From the NCBI GenBank assembly GCA_047967505.1, contig CM106539.1: a DNA stretch of 64,000 nt, one strand, 5' to 3'. Source of the DNA: Dipteris shenzhenensis. Its lineage: Eukaryota; Polypodiophyta; Polypodiopsida; Gleicheniales. The notes under the pieces are model-generated. The model saw only the letters and a program-made list of their open reading frames with translations. It was not told the DNA's origin and did not search any database. The position numbers were made by a program, and so were the translations under genes. Shown in pieces: positions 32,626 through 44,599 of the stretch; positions within the stretch are counted from its first letter, which is position 1; every line of letters starts with the position of its first letter.

Positions 32626-33715
32626 GGACACCCTTTTAATTACCTCCAAAGTAGCAAGTAGCTCGATCACCGCACAATGAGTAGAATTAAAATCAAAGTT
32701 CTCCCAGCGTATCAATAGTTCTTCACCTTGAACGAACCACAGTGTATCATCCCACCCGTCATCTCCTTGAACAATGCACTAGACAATCAGCTGTTGAAGG
32801 TTGACATGAAGATCGAGAAAGAGATCTCGCCAATTGGTAGCCGTAATGAGCAGAGGACCAGGCACCAAATCCTTAAACTCGTTGAGAAGTGACATAAATA
32901 TCTACCCTCCTCATGTGGCATGCATCCGTGAAGTGGACTTGGAAAAGTTCCGAATCGGTGATCTAGCAGGAGATGTGAATAGAGCACATGAAATGAAGTA
33001 CTTATTCTTTTTATAGCAAGAGTAAACTCCCCACGGTTAGAGAGTTACAGTTCCCGAGATTTCAATATATAAACAAAAATCATTACATTTTCATCACTTC
33101 CAATTTGTTGGCCCAATGATAAGTCTTCCTCTTGTGAAGGGGGAGGTCTTGGGTTCAAATCCTACCCTTTAATAAAAAGAGAGGAGAGGAGAGGAGAAGG
33201 AGAAGCAAAGAGAAAGAGAAGAAGAGGAGAGGGGGGGCATGGGATTTGCTGTTACAGTTTTTTGCAGAAACTCAGAAAAACTATCCGCAACCAGAAGACG
33301 CAGGAGCCCAGAAAGCTATCACGTGGGTGAACACAATAAATGCATGAAGCGAGAAAATTTTCTACGACCAGAAGACGTAGGAGCCCAGAAAACTGTTGCG
33401 CGTGTGAACACAGTAGACGCGCAAGTCGAATGCACGTGCAGGAACTCAAAAGGAGCACAGATGTTATAATTTTGTAGATGCGATCGGTACGAGCAAAAGA
33501 TTTGCCAGCTAGAATACACGTAGGAACCATGAGCAGAAAGCAGGCAGACTAAAAGTGTAGAAGCAGGGAGGTTTTGCAGGCGTAGGGACAGGGAAGGTAC
33601 ACAGTTTAGAGGTGCAAAAGTAGAGAACTGTGCACAGAAGAGGCTACAGAGCCGCACCCAGTCGTAGGAGTAACAGGTTTTATACCACTACCCGTGGAGA
33701 TTTTGATCCCAGTAG
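32626..33715 (-). other. 5' leader of gypsy element 2
   Basis: Co-linear with 22755-23790 of element 1, read on the opposite strand, including the TTCTGG-GTC iterations near 33300-33400 and the SINE head. No supported coding. Confidence 0.7.
33108..33165 (+). mobile_element. tRNA-derived SINE head in the gypsy 2 leader
   Basis: TTGGCCCAATGAT (A-box-like, 33108-33120) and GGTTCAAATCC (B box, 33152-33162), then AATAAAAAGAGAGGAGAGG. Antisense to the gypsy element, like the copy at 23259-23330. Confidence 0.7.
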
Positions 33716-33731
33716 CCACACCATTTCTATT

Positions 33732-34725
33732 AGCCGGAAAAGAAATCAGGACTAGAGGCTAGAGGCTAAGCATGGCGACGCTCGAGGGCCATAGAGGAAA
33801 GGAGAATATGAGGGCGAAACGTTATCATGGGAGGGGAAAAGGAATTAGAAGGGGAGGGAATGAAGTGGGAGACTATGACACAAGGGGAAAGGGAGAGGGG
33901 GAAGAGAAGCATGTACATGATGGGAGGAGGAATGTAAAGATGGAGACATCAAGGGAAGAGGACCATGCTTTATTTTGAAAGGAAGGGAAGGGAGAAATCA
34001 AAGTACTACCTAGGTGGCTTTACAAGAATGAGCGTGTCTCATCAAGGAATAGCCCCCTCCTTTTATAGCCAAGAGAGGGGCTCTCTCCCAATAAATGCAT
34101 CCTCCCTCATGTATGGTGTGTGTGGAAAAGTCTCCCATGTGGGCTAGGCAGTTACGCACTCTCAATTGTGTGTGACAACACTTTGCCTCATTTTTCCATA
34201 TAAATCAAGCCCCATATCTCAAGTCTATGATACTCCCTTAGTCTCTCCCCAATTTTATAATATGTTCAAATCTCTAGGAGGACAAGTGGAGGGTTGGCAC
34301 AAGGAATCTTGCCACCTCATCCTACTTTCCCCATTATTTAACTTGCTCTCTTGGACCTTCTATACCTCCCCCACATGGGCCTATCCTATATGGAGGGAAT
34401 AACCCAATATAATATCCATCTCCACCTATTTTATATTACTTCTCCCATGGACTTTGAGCCATATCTCACTAAATGCAACCTAGGTGGAGGGGTGGCACAT
34501 GGAGGAGCCATGCCACCTTACATTTTATAATATTACTACCATGGATTATGTACATCACACCTTATGGGTCCTCTTACGTGGAAGGGTGGCACATGGTCAT
34601 GCCCTGCCACCTCAACCCTGAGCCAACCCTGAGCCCTATGCACACCATATTTTATTATACTATTGCCACACATACAAACACACACATATTAATGCCTTTT
34701 TCCTTAGACAATTTTATCCATAACA
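33732..34725 (-). mobile_element. 5' LTR of gypsy element 2
   Basis: On the minus strand it begins TGTTATGGATAAAATTGTCT at 34725 and ends near 33732 (GGCTA where element 1 has GGCA), about 994 bp. The primer site complement CCACACCA is at 33716-33723. TATA box at 34059-34068 (minus). This is the only complete 5' LTR of the family in the window. Confidence 0.87.
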
Positions 34726-36000
34726 AGACCCATTGTTATCTTTCTTGGAATGGATACATTATTGAAATGACTTTCGCATAGTCAAAGTAATAGTAGCTTA
34801 AATACTTTTCTTGTGCACTTTGCTTTTGGGGCACTTCCCTTGAACCCCCACAAAGGAGGGCTAATGCATGTTGCCAATCCAAAGAGCATGAAGAATTAGG
34901 GGTGTAGGGATGTTCTTAAAAGATGTTTTGGTGTGAAATAACTTAATTAGAAATCTTATCCTGTAAGTCAATGTTTTGCATTACATTAGAGGTTAAAAGC
35001 AATTGATGCTTCAATTTTGTGCATGATTTTTTAGATTTAAATATTCCTCTTGGCACAATTCATATTCTTTTGGGTCCTTACTTCCATCGGCTTCTTGTGT
35101 ATCCTTCTTGCCATCAACTCCTTTGCCTATTTGTAGCTCCTTCCTACAATTAGCTCCATCCTCTAATTTTATTTCAGTTGTGCTACTGTGCAGGTCTCTA
35201 GCCTAGTTGCCATGCCTCCTCCAACCTCCTTTCATAGCTTCATTTAGCCTCAATGTTGCCTCCATAACTTCCTCTAGCCTCCAGCCTACCTTCCTCCAAC
35301 TTTCTCTAGCCTCAGACCTCACTACTTGCTCTAGTCTCAAGCCCCCCTACTGCCCATCGGTTTTTTGGAGTTGTCTTTAGCAGAGAGATTCCTTTGCCAT
35401 TAGTTGTCATGGATAAGAAGGGCATCATTATGATTAATTGAGAATAGAATTCATTGCACTATGTACAATGGATGTTTGCCTCGTGGCCAGAGGATTTTAG
35501 ATTGTCCCAAGGGAGCTCCATCATGAGCTAATAAGCTCAATTAGGCATCGCTAATGTTATACACACACAACTTCTACAACTTCCTCTAGTCTCTAGCTTC
35601 TGCCTCCAGCCTCCTTCTAGAGCTTCATCTAGCCTTGCTGCCATGTTGCCTCTAGCCGCACTACTATGATGTCCTCTGGATATTCCTCTATGCTTGTTAT
35701 CATGCTCCTGTCAAGGCCTTGGATTTCTCTATCTTGGATTCCTCTTATGTAGTGGTGTCATGAGTAGGATACTTCCACCTATCCACCTTGAGTAATCTTT
35801 ATTTTCTCGATTCCCTATAGCTCCACAAAGCATAACACAATGTCTAGTTATGGAAGAAGATGCCAATCTAGAACACAATACCTTATTCCTTGTGAAAAGA
35901 CGAGCATGGCTAGTCGAAATCTTATGCAATCCCTAAAATGCTTTAAGAAATCAACGATCTAATCTTTTGTACATAGTATATTTGAAGGTTAGAGTTCATG
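34726..36000. other. No gene; CCTCTAGCCT-rich segments
   Basis: 35,190-35,350 and 35,580-35,680 contain repeated phrases built from CTTCCTCTAGCCTC and GCCTCCAGCCT. Open frames are short and unrecognised. Confidence 0.55.
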
Positions 36001-36019
36001 TAATCTAATTTGTTAAATA

Positions 36020-36730
36020 TCAATGTTAATAATATTGAAAGTTAGACTTCATACTTTAATTTGATGCTAGTCATCAAGTTTATGCTTAAACTTGATGTCA
36101 AACATATGGTTCGATCTTCAACATCAAATTGAAGGTTCAACTTGATGTCCAACATCAAGTTGAAGATTTACTTTGATGTTGGACATCAAGTTGAAGCTTC
36201 AACTTGTTCTAAAACATCGAATTGAAGCTTTTAATTTGATGTGAAACATCAAGTTTAAGCTTTAATTCAATTTTGAACATCAAGTTGATCATATTTTACA
36301 CCAAGCTCAAGCTTTTCTTCATTAATTTTGTTAGGGATTTTTTTTAACGCTTTTGTTGCTAAACAATAATTTAAAGCTATATTTTGATGTAAAATGTTTA
36401 ATTTGATGCTCAACTTGTTGTAGAGCATCAAATTGAAGGAGTATTTAAATGAATTCCTAAAATCCAATTGAAGCTTCAACCTGATGTTTTACATCAACTT
36501 AAACTTTAATTTGTTGTTTTACATCACTTTGAAGCTTTACCTTAATTTCCAATATCAAGTTGAAGTTGTAGGTTTGATGTCCAACATTAAACTAAAGTTT
36601 CAATATGTTTTTGAACATTAAGTTGGATCATTAATATGTCAAACATCTAATTGAAGAATCACGTTGAAGCTCCACTTTGAATTGTTGGACAATGAATTCA
36701 AGCTTCAACTTGATGCCACAAATAGAGTTT
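36020..36730. repeat. Palindromic minisatellite (AACTTGATGT-n-ACATCAAGTT units)
   Basis: About 15 units of 35-45 bp, each an imperfect dyad of the type CAACTTGATGT-spacer-ACATCAAGTTG, joined by GAAGCTT-like links. The best unit has 13-base arms (36136-36148 and 36152-36164) around CCA. Units drift to the right but keep the dyad. No coding supported. Confidence 0.88.
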
Positions 36731-39170
36731 CATATTTCTTAGTTTAGTTTGATGTGGGTGACCATAGCTAGTAAATTATTCTATGATGCCATAATAAATA
36801 TCTTATAATTTTTCCATACTAAATATGTATTTATCTACGATGCCATACTAAATATTTTATAATTTGTCCATTTGTGCAGAGTTGATGAATTAAAAAGGCA
36901 AGGACGATCCCTTTAATTTTTCCCACAATTTAAGGTTGCAATAGAGTCCTCAAGTGTTCCAAAAAGATAATTGATTCATAGTGGTATCTTTGAAGAGCCC
37001 TCTTTACTTTTGAGAGATCCCCCAAAAGCTTTTAAGATAGTTATAAAGATTTCTAGCCCTTCCTTGGTTGCAATATTTTGTAGAACATTGAGTATGAGAA
37101 AGATAGTGATGAGCACAATGATGAATCAAAAGAAGAATAAGAATAAGAAGAGAGTTTTATGTTAGAAATCAAGTAGCCAAACTAATTTTTGCAGTCTCAA
37201 CAATTTAAAATCCGATCTCTTGCAACTCATGGATTTAGTGAAGTTATACTACTTCAGTATCCTAGCCATGAGTGGTCCGTATCACTTGAAGAAAAATACA
37301 TAATTTTTATAGCTAGGTAAAGTGGAGAATTGAAGATTTTAAAGAGTCCAAAACCTTGTGGGAAGGTTTTAAGTGCAACTTTTGAAGACCACCTATGGCT
37401 ATGTTGTCTTTCTTAAAGTTGAGGATGCGGCCATTGTGTTAGGGAGTTTGTAGTGAGTGAAAAACTCTTTCGAAAGGAATTGATGGCCAAAGTAATCTCC
37501 AATCATCTTTAATAAATAGTTAAAATATTATCATGGGAGTTGCACCATTCACTCATAGGGAGGGTGTGGTAATGTCTTCCACTAAAAGTGAGGAATCTCA
37601 ACTCTAGGTGTTTCCATGTCAAGCAAATCTATCTAGCAAGATGGTAGAGAGCTAGTGAGAGTATCAAGGTCTACTAAATGTGGAAAGAAAAATAGACAAG
37701 AAGTGCTACAAAGACTTAGTGAAGGTGAATGATCAATCAAAAGAAGGGGAGACAAAATCATTACTCTAGGTGGTGAACTCAACTTAGGTGTTATCAAATC
37801 TGAGAAAAATAAAGTCAGAGAGGGAATCAAACTACACAAGTTTGGTAGTGGAAAATTTTGTAATCTTACTATTGAGAGGATATATTGTCTAGCTGTATAA
37901 GTAGTGATGGCAAGAAGGCCTTCAACATGTTACATGTTAGAAATTTAAAAGCAAGGGATGAGCACAATTTTCGAGCAAAAACCTACGAGCAAAAAAGTAT
38001 GAACGATAATTTTTGACACTGATCATGTTAGTATATTTCTCAAAGGAACATACAATTCTTTCTTAATTTATGATTTATGGAACCATATACTTACTTATTA
38101 TTATTATAAACCTCATTTTAGAGAACATCAACTATATATGAACAAATAGTGAACAATTTAGAAACTCCTATAAATCCCTCCCTACCATACTCTCTTTTGA
38201 GGATTATGGTAATTCAATTGATTTAAAAGAGTTTGCCTTAGCTTTAGCAATCCCAAATTTGAAGTATTGAGAAGCTCTCATGTTGGGGGCCAGACTTGTC
38301 GGATACAGCGTGGGCCCATGTGGAGCGGCTACAAGTTATCATGTTATCATGGATGATTCATGGTAAGCCATATGTTCCTCACCAGATCATTCAAGATGAG
38401 TTTGGGTCACCCCCATTACAACTAGATTGCATTTTAGGTCATCATGTATATGTACCAAGTTAGGGAGTATGGGGATTACACCTCTGGCAAGTTTTCCAAG
38501 TCTGTGGAATCCGAAGTCTATGCAAGTTTGCCACTTGAAGAAGCAAAATTTATTGCTTGGGACCATAAAAATGACAAACACCCATTCCAGATCACAAAAG
38601 TGGCAAATTTTTAAAAGTCTATACAAGGGTGGGTAACTTCCATTTTTGTGAAATGTTTAAGGACTAAACATCCTAATCCATTTAAAGGAAAACATGCTAC
38701 TAAATTACTTCATGTCAAAAAAGGAAAAAGTCAAGAAGAGTCAGGCAAAAACAACCATGATTAGATGTTCTTGATCTTGGAGAAGTAGACATACTTGTTT
38801 ATGATTTTCAACTTACAAATGATGGACACCTAAGGAAGAAGATAATAGACATGCTTTGAGAAGGAGGTTCCATCCTATGTGATACATTTTGTGGATCCAC
38901 CTCCTCTAAACTCACACAGTTGCAAATGGAAGGAGCATTAGGTGTTCACATAGGGATGAAGAGAATGTTCTCGTTGATCGTGTTAAGGAGGATGGATCAT
39001 CCAATTCTAAATCATCATTAAATCATAATAGCGACCTTCATGATGATGGAACTACAAGTGTTGATACAAAAGATGATGCACTTGAAGAGTGAGATATAAT
39101 GACTCTGATTCAATCTAAAATCTCTAACTCTCAGTACATCATCCCAATTGGGATGATTCTAAAGCAAAGA
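36731..39170. other. Unrecognised, possibly old decayed coding sequence
   Basis: Short runs of plausible protein such as ATHGFSEVILLQYPSHEWSV near 37220-37290 and MSGPYHLKK near 37270 occur between stops, but I cannot assign a family. The CGAGCAAAAACCTACGAGCA phrase near 37970 matches one near 13035. Confidence 0.35.
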
Positions 39171-39299
39171 TTTTTTTTTAATGCCTAGAAAATTCACATC
39201 CTCAAAAACCATGTCAATATACAAATTCAAATTTCACATTAACAGACATTTAATCACAATTTCTCTTACCTATCTTAAGATACTAAGATTGACACTTAA

Positions 39300-39425
39300 T
39301 TAACTTACCCTACTTGATCTAACCTAATCCTAACCCTATCTTAAGCTAACCTAATTCTAACCCACACCTACACTATCTTTAATCCAACCTAGCCCTAGCT
39401 CTAGCCCTACCCAAACCTAAGCCGG
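39300..39425. repeat. CTAACCTAA/CCCTA-like degenerate repeat
   Basis: Phrases such as CTAACCTAATCCTAACCCTA and AGCCCTAGCTCTAGCCCTA over about 120 bp. Loosely telomere-like but not regular. Confidence 0.5.
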
Positions 39426-39549
39426 TCGCCATGGCTATACTCCACCTCATAGTTTTGCTCCACTACTCGTTCCTTTGCCATATCCATTCAATCGATCACC
39501 GGGTAGTGGTAGCGGAAGGCAGGGTAGCTACCAAGAGAGTGAGAGGAAG

Positions 39550-40180
39550 GGGCAAGCTACAAGAGAGGGAGCATAAGAAGAGGAATTAAAGGGAGCACCA
39601 TGATGGAGAGTGGTCGGACACATAAAACTAACCGTGAGGACGTAGGGGAGGCAAGAAAAAGATAAGGAGAGCCAGATATAGAAGGCGGGAGAGGCACCAC
39701 CAACAATAAGAGGAAGAGAAAGAGAGCGTGGAGTGGCACCACCAACAACGAAAGGCTAGAGAGGGGGAGAGGGTAGAGAGGAAGGGAAGTAAGAATTGGC
39801 GCCAGCAACAACAGATGACGAGAGCAAGGTCGAAGAGAGCGAGAGAGCATAGATTTGGTGAGGGGGAGCACAGATTCCACGAAAGGGTTGAAACAAAAGT
39901 AATGGCAAGTAGTAAGCAGATAGTGAGTAGGGCAAAAGCAAGGCAATGGAGCGGGGCACTTAGGGGTCTAAGCTATGGCAAAAGAGATGGCAGATTGATC
40001 GCCATGCCAAATAGCATGGAGGGAGCCACGAGTGATGAAGGCATAGGGGAAGAAGGGCACAATAAGATTTTTGAGGATCATTTCCTTGATTTTCGACAAT
40101 ATGCTTACATTAATTTTGGTGTTGCGAGTGATTTAGCTATATTAATCGATGTATTTTGGGGAGAGGCTTATTAATTGATT
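39550..40180. other. Purine-rich segment with low-complexity open frames
   Basis: AGAGGGAG/GAGAGCG-rich sequence gives overlapping 129-148 codon open frames on both strands (39557-39946 minus, 39728-40174 plus). Amino acid composition is biased and no domain is seen; treated as non-coding. Confidence 0.5.
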
Positions 40181-41935
40181 TTTAAATAAAAGTTCGCCGG
40201 TGATCTAGCTTATATTAATCGATGGTGTTGGATTCATGATAGGCTAAAACAAACCCAAGATCTTTGGTAACTTACAAGGTTTGCTCGGTTCTTGTCTTGT
40301 GAGAGGGATGGCTAGATGGTTCTTTCAGTGCCTTGGGATTTTGAAGACTTTGTAACTTTAATTGGTAATTCAATTAGTGTTCCAGAACCTAGTTTTTCAT
40401 GAAATATGAGGAGAAGTACCTAGAGATATAGTAAATGATGGAGAGATCCTTGAATTGTTCTTGAGTGCTTCTACAAAGGATGATGAAGACATCCTTTACT
40501 TGTTCTTAAGAGCTTCTACAAAGGAGATGATGGACTGGTTCCTCAATAGAGTGGGTATCGTACCACAACCTATGATTGAGAAAGGGTGTCAAAAGTATAG
40601 GGTTAATGCACTACTTGCAAGCCCCTAAAAGAGGAGAGCAAAGGGGCATGATACTTGTAGAGCAGGTAGCAAGATAGGGGGAATAAAGAAGGTACACTGG
40701 CTACCATATGGACAGCATGTTCGTGTTGATGTTCTCCTTGATGAGTCAATAACCAATAATACACTTTATCAATAGGCATAACTTAGTAGACCATATTGTC
40801 ATAAATAGAAATACATAAAAAGGTAGTAAACAAAATAATAATTTCAAAGATTTTACACAAACCTTCTTGTATACTTATCTTTGTGAATGACTATTATTTA
40901 GAGTTCTAGTCCTTAAAAAGAAGAAACATTTGAAAAAGGCTCGCAAAATTTTGTCCTTATCCTTATTTCATTGCAAAGTTATCTAGATTGAGATTGTAGC
41001 TTTATCCAATTGTGACCATAAAATCTTCTCTCCATTCCACCCACTTCTAATTCAAACAAATGTTGTCATTTTAGTCTCTCTTACGTAGCATCGGCACCCT
41101 CTCATTTCATTGTTTTAATTTTATCCACATGATTTTGTGTCACCATTATAACGTCTGATGTTTCTAATGGTTGATAATAATTTCATGATTTATTGAGATA
41201 ATTTGGATCATTAAAGGCATTGTCCCATAATTAAAATTATGGACACTAAAATAATTCTACCAAAAGTGAAGTCAAAGTGAGATAGAATGGAATCATGGAT
41301 TGTATGACCCACTCAATCATGAGCAATATTGGCATCCGCACATTTCTTTATTTTTGTGAATGCCCTTAGGCAATTTTTTGGGTGCCTTTTCCTCACTTCA
41401 AACCTCCTTTATGATCCCATTTGTAGTCATGTCTTTGATCTTCTCTTGTATGAAAGAACACTTAATAGATTGACAAAACAAGACCTTATCCTCTCAGATT
41501 TGAATGCTTATGGAAGATGCTTTTTCTTAAGTATGTTTTTCTCTTGCATGTTCGTTTATCTTTGCTTTGAATGGAAAAAGTTCAAAATAGTGTTTTATCT
41601 TCAAACCTTTGTTCATGTGCATGTTAGTATGATGTGTCCACACATGTCCTCAAGCTTGTAGCCCAATTGCTAGAACTCTTTCCTCACTTTGAGAAGGATT
41701 GTTTTTAACTCTCTAATTACACTCATGTGTGTTGCAAGTCATGTGGACATTTGTAGGCCACTAAATGCACAAGGATTCAGCTTATTCACCTCATTACATC
41801 AATCAACTAGCTCCATATGCCTTTTAAGCACAACATTTGAGGTGCCAAGGGACACCAAACTTTGACATCAAACCTCTACACCAAAAAGAAGGCACTTGAA
41901 TGTGCAGTTTTTTCTTACATGGTACAACCTCCATA
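40181..41935. other. No recognisable gene
   Basis: A helical-looking fragment with a duplicated phrase (ILELFLSASTKDDEDILYLF then LRASTKEMMDWFL, about 40450-40545) hints at old coding, but no family is recognised. The rest is unique AT-rich sequence. Confidence 0.4.
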
Positions 41936-42125
41936 TTTGGACATGGTGTCAATGTAAATAGCTAATTATAAAGTGCAGCTTCTGTGCCGCATTGTTGGTC
42001 TTATACATATATTTAAGTATCTTCCAGAGATGGACATAATATCAATGCAAATAACTACTTTTAAAGTGTAGCTTTTGTGCCGCATTGTTGGTCTTATACA
42101 AATATTAAGTATCTTCCAAGCCTCA
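41936..42125. repeat. 91-bp tandem duplication
   Basis: Units at about 41940 and 42030 share GGACAT--T-TCAATG-AAATA, TTTGTGCCGCATTGTTGGTC and AAGTATCTTCCA. Confidence 0.88.
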
Positions 42126-42642
42126 AAAGAAGTCTTGAATATTTGAATGTGCAAAAGGATTAAATGTACAATCATCTCAATTCTTAACCTACATTCATCT
42201 CCACAAATTGAATGTGAGAAAATGTTGAGCCTACAGTCATCTCGATGATCGTGTCTCGGATCTATAAGCACCCAATCTTTGACGTGCGCTCAATTTGTAG
42301 CTTTCACAACCTTTCTTGGTGCATCTACTTGATCATGGGTCTTAGTCTCAACACCATCAATAATCTCCCATGAGTCCCTTGCCAACATGTGACTTCGTAT
42401 GTTTAACTTTTAGATAGGATAGCTAGCCTCATCCAGCATCTCCTTCTCACCAAAGTTATGAATTTACATTTGAGATGCCATGGAGACTCTTTGTAAATTT
42501 TGTCAACCAAAGTCCTTCGCTCATGGCAAACCTTTATGTGATTGGATTTTCCTAGAGTAAGGGCCCCACCTTCAATTGTAGAAGCACATCTATGGAGTAA
42601 ACTAATTGAACTCTTATAGCTATCCCTCATTGATACTAGATA

Positions 42643-42655
42643 GGCTCTGATATCA
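42643..42655 (-). other. Probable primer-binding site (tRNA-Met type)
   Basis: The complement reads TGATATCAGAGCC, one base from TGGTATCAGAGCC. The adjoining TA spacer is as in the element at 57681. Confidence 0.55.
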
Positions 42656-43020
42656 TATTGGAGAAGCCAACTATGTATCACTAGCTCAAAATGTTGTCTT
42701 TAATGCCAAGTTGGAACACAACAGTAATGTCTCACTATCACAAAAGATATCAACATGTGTCTCTAGTTGTTAAGCTAAGGCAGAATGTAAGACCAAAAAT
42801 GACCTTGTATCAATGGCTTCTTTTCATCTAGTCATATATGGTTTCCACCAAATCCATTCAATGTATATTTTTGTATGGCTTCATGTCCTACATGTGTAAG
42901 GACTCAAAGTGCTTTAGAAAATTTAGATTGAATTATGTGAGGAAGCAAAGGGGAGTCCAAGGCTTGAGATAGTACACTTACTACAAGTCTTAGTTGTCAT
43001 CATGTTGAATCCTAAATAGG
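42656..43020 (-). mobile_element. Possible solo/truncated LTR
   Basis: Lies outward of the primer-site-like sequence on the minus strand. No partner LTR and no convincing gag or pol inward (42120-42640), so boundaries are guesses. Confidence 0.35.
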
Positions 43021-44330
43021 GCTATAACCCATATACATCTAAGACACAATGCTAATATATGATGGATTGTGTTTTTCTTTGCAATACTATGAATGTGGCA
43101 ATGTGGTCATCCTAGCTATAGGTGGGAGTCAACTTGAGAACTTTTTTCAATTCCCCCTTTTCAAATCAATCCAGAGGTGGTCAATTCCATATCAATCAAT
43201 GCTATCGAGTCAATCAATGTCATTGATCAACTAGCACAATCTAGTCAACTTCATGTCAATTGTTATCAAAACTTTCAAAATGCAAGCAATAGAACCCTTT
43301 CGTTTGTCAAAAGTTGCCATAAGCTCAAATCTCCATACCTTTTTCATTTGACATCCAAATTGGTTCTATTTTTAATGTCTTTCCAAGCACAACACTATTG
43401 GTTACGAGGAAACATGGTGCACAGGTGCTATTTCCCATGATTTAGAATGAGGATAGAATCCTTCATGAGCCAAAATTCGAAGTACCATCTACATCTATAA
43501 CCACATTTTCTAGAGAATCTTGCAAGCTCAAAGTAGTTTTATAAACATCAACCTCGTCTTTTAATTTGAATTATTTCTCTCAAATGCAAAGAAACTCATG
43601 AATTGTGAGTCATAATTTTCAATTTGAATACTTCTCTAAAATCTCAAGTACAAATTCAAGAAATATTACTCCTCATAGCAAAGATAATGTGATGGTCAAA
43701 ACAAAAATCCTATATTGACAACCTCTAAATGAAAATGTCGTAGTAGATTTCCTTGTTATTTTTCAACAACTATAAAAAATTATCAGCTATTACAAATGTG
43801 TCACTGTCATGCTAAAAAGTGAAATCTACATTAGCAATCTGGAATTAAGAACTAGTTAATCCCCAATACACGTTGAACAAATGTTTATATAAGACTCTAA
43901 ACAATGGACATGAATCTTCTAGACAAGAAGCAACCAGTTGCAATAAATTCTTCAAGTGTGCCTCCATCTAAGAGTATTGAAGTACAAATTCAGCTTCCCT
44001 CAAGCAAATGAATATCAAGAAGAAGATTCAGTAAGCCTCTTACAAAGAGCACCACAAAGCTTGTAATGTAGAGAAACCAAAAACAAGAATCATGGCCAAA
44101 AGATATGCCATCTTTGAATCTCATATCATGATTTACTCTATGGAAGAGGAAAACGTGAATGCCTTTTCAAGATATACCTGGGATAACTCCTAGAGAAATT
44201 GGAATTAGCTCTAAACAAAATGACTTTATGGTTGATTCTAAGCTAGTGCAATCAAACCCTCAACGGAATCAATCTTGTCAAATATCAAAGTTGATTATTG
44301 ATCCAATTTCAAGTGTAACCACTTTGATAT
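43021..44330. other. No recognisable gene
   Basis: Unique AT-rich sequence; TCAATCAATG/GTCAATC phrases cluster at 43160-43260. Short frames unassigned. Confidence 0.5.
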
Positions 44331-44599
44331 TTCAATGAAATGACTCTTGCAGGGGCGCATATTAATTGGCATGAATTCAATGGCTTTTGGATCAATGACG
44401 AGGATACTCTGGTTTGGGGAAGTGACATAGGATTCACTTGGATTGAGAGGGGTGGATGACAGATTGGCTTGGACATCTCTCTAACACAATAATTTGCTCT
44501 GGTGTTGGAGAGTATAGGGAGAAAGCTCCTTTTTTGGGGCTTTGCCAAGGTTGACCTTACCTCCATAGTAGTCGTGGTCAACTAGGTCCTTTTGGCCAC

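Noticed and set aside
33108-33165. Genuine tRNA gene from the A and B boxes
   Set aside because: No acceptor-stem pairing was seen and the flanks are purine-rich; the identical partner copy inside a gypsy leader fits a SINE head better.
36020-36730. CRISPR array from the short palindromic units
   Set aside because: Links between dyads are themselves repeated and variable; no constant repeat with unique spacers, and no cas genes.
39300-39425. CTAACCTAA/CCCTA segment as telomeric DNA
   Set aside because: Units are irregular and the TTTAGGG period is absent.
39557-40174. 148-codon and 129-codon open frames in purine-rich DNA
   Set aside because: Low-complexity Arg/Glu/Lys or Leu/Ser/Pro composition on opposite strands; not supported as genes.
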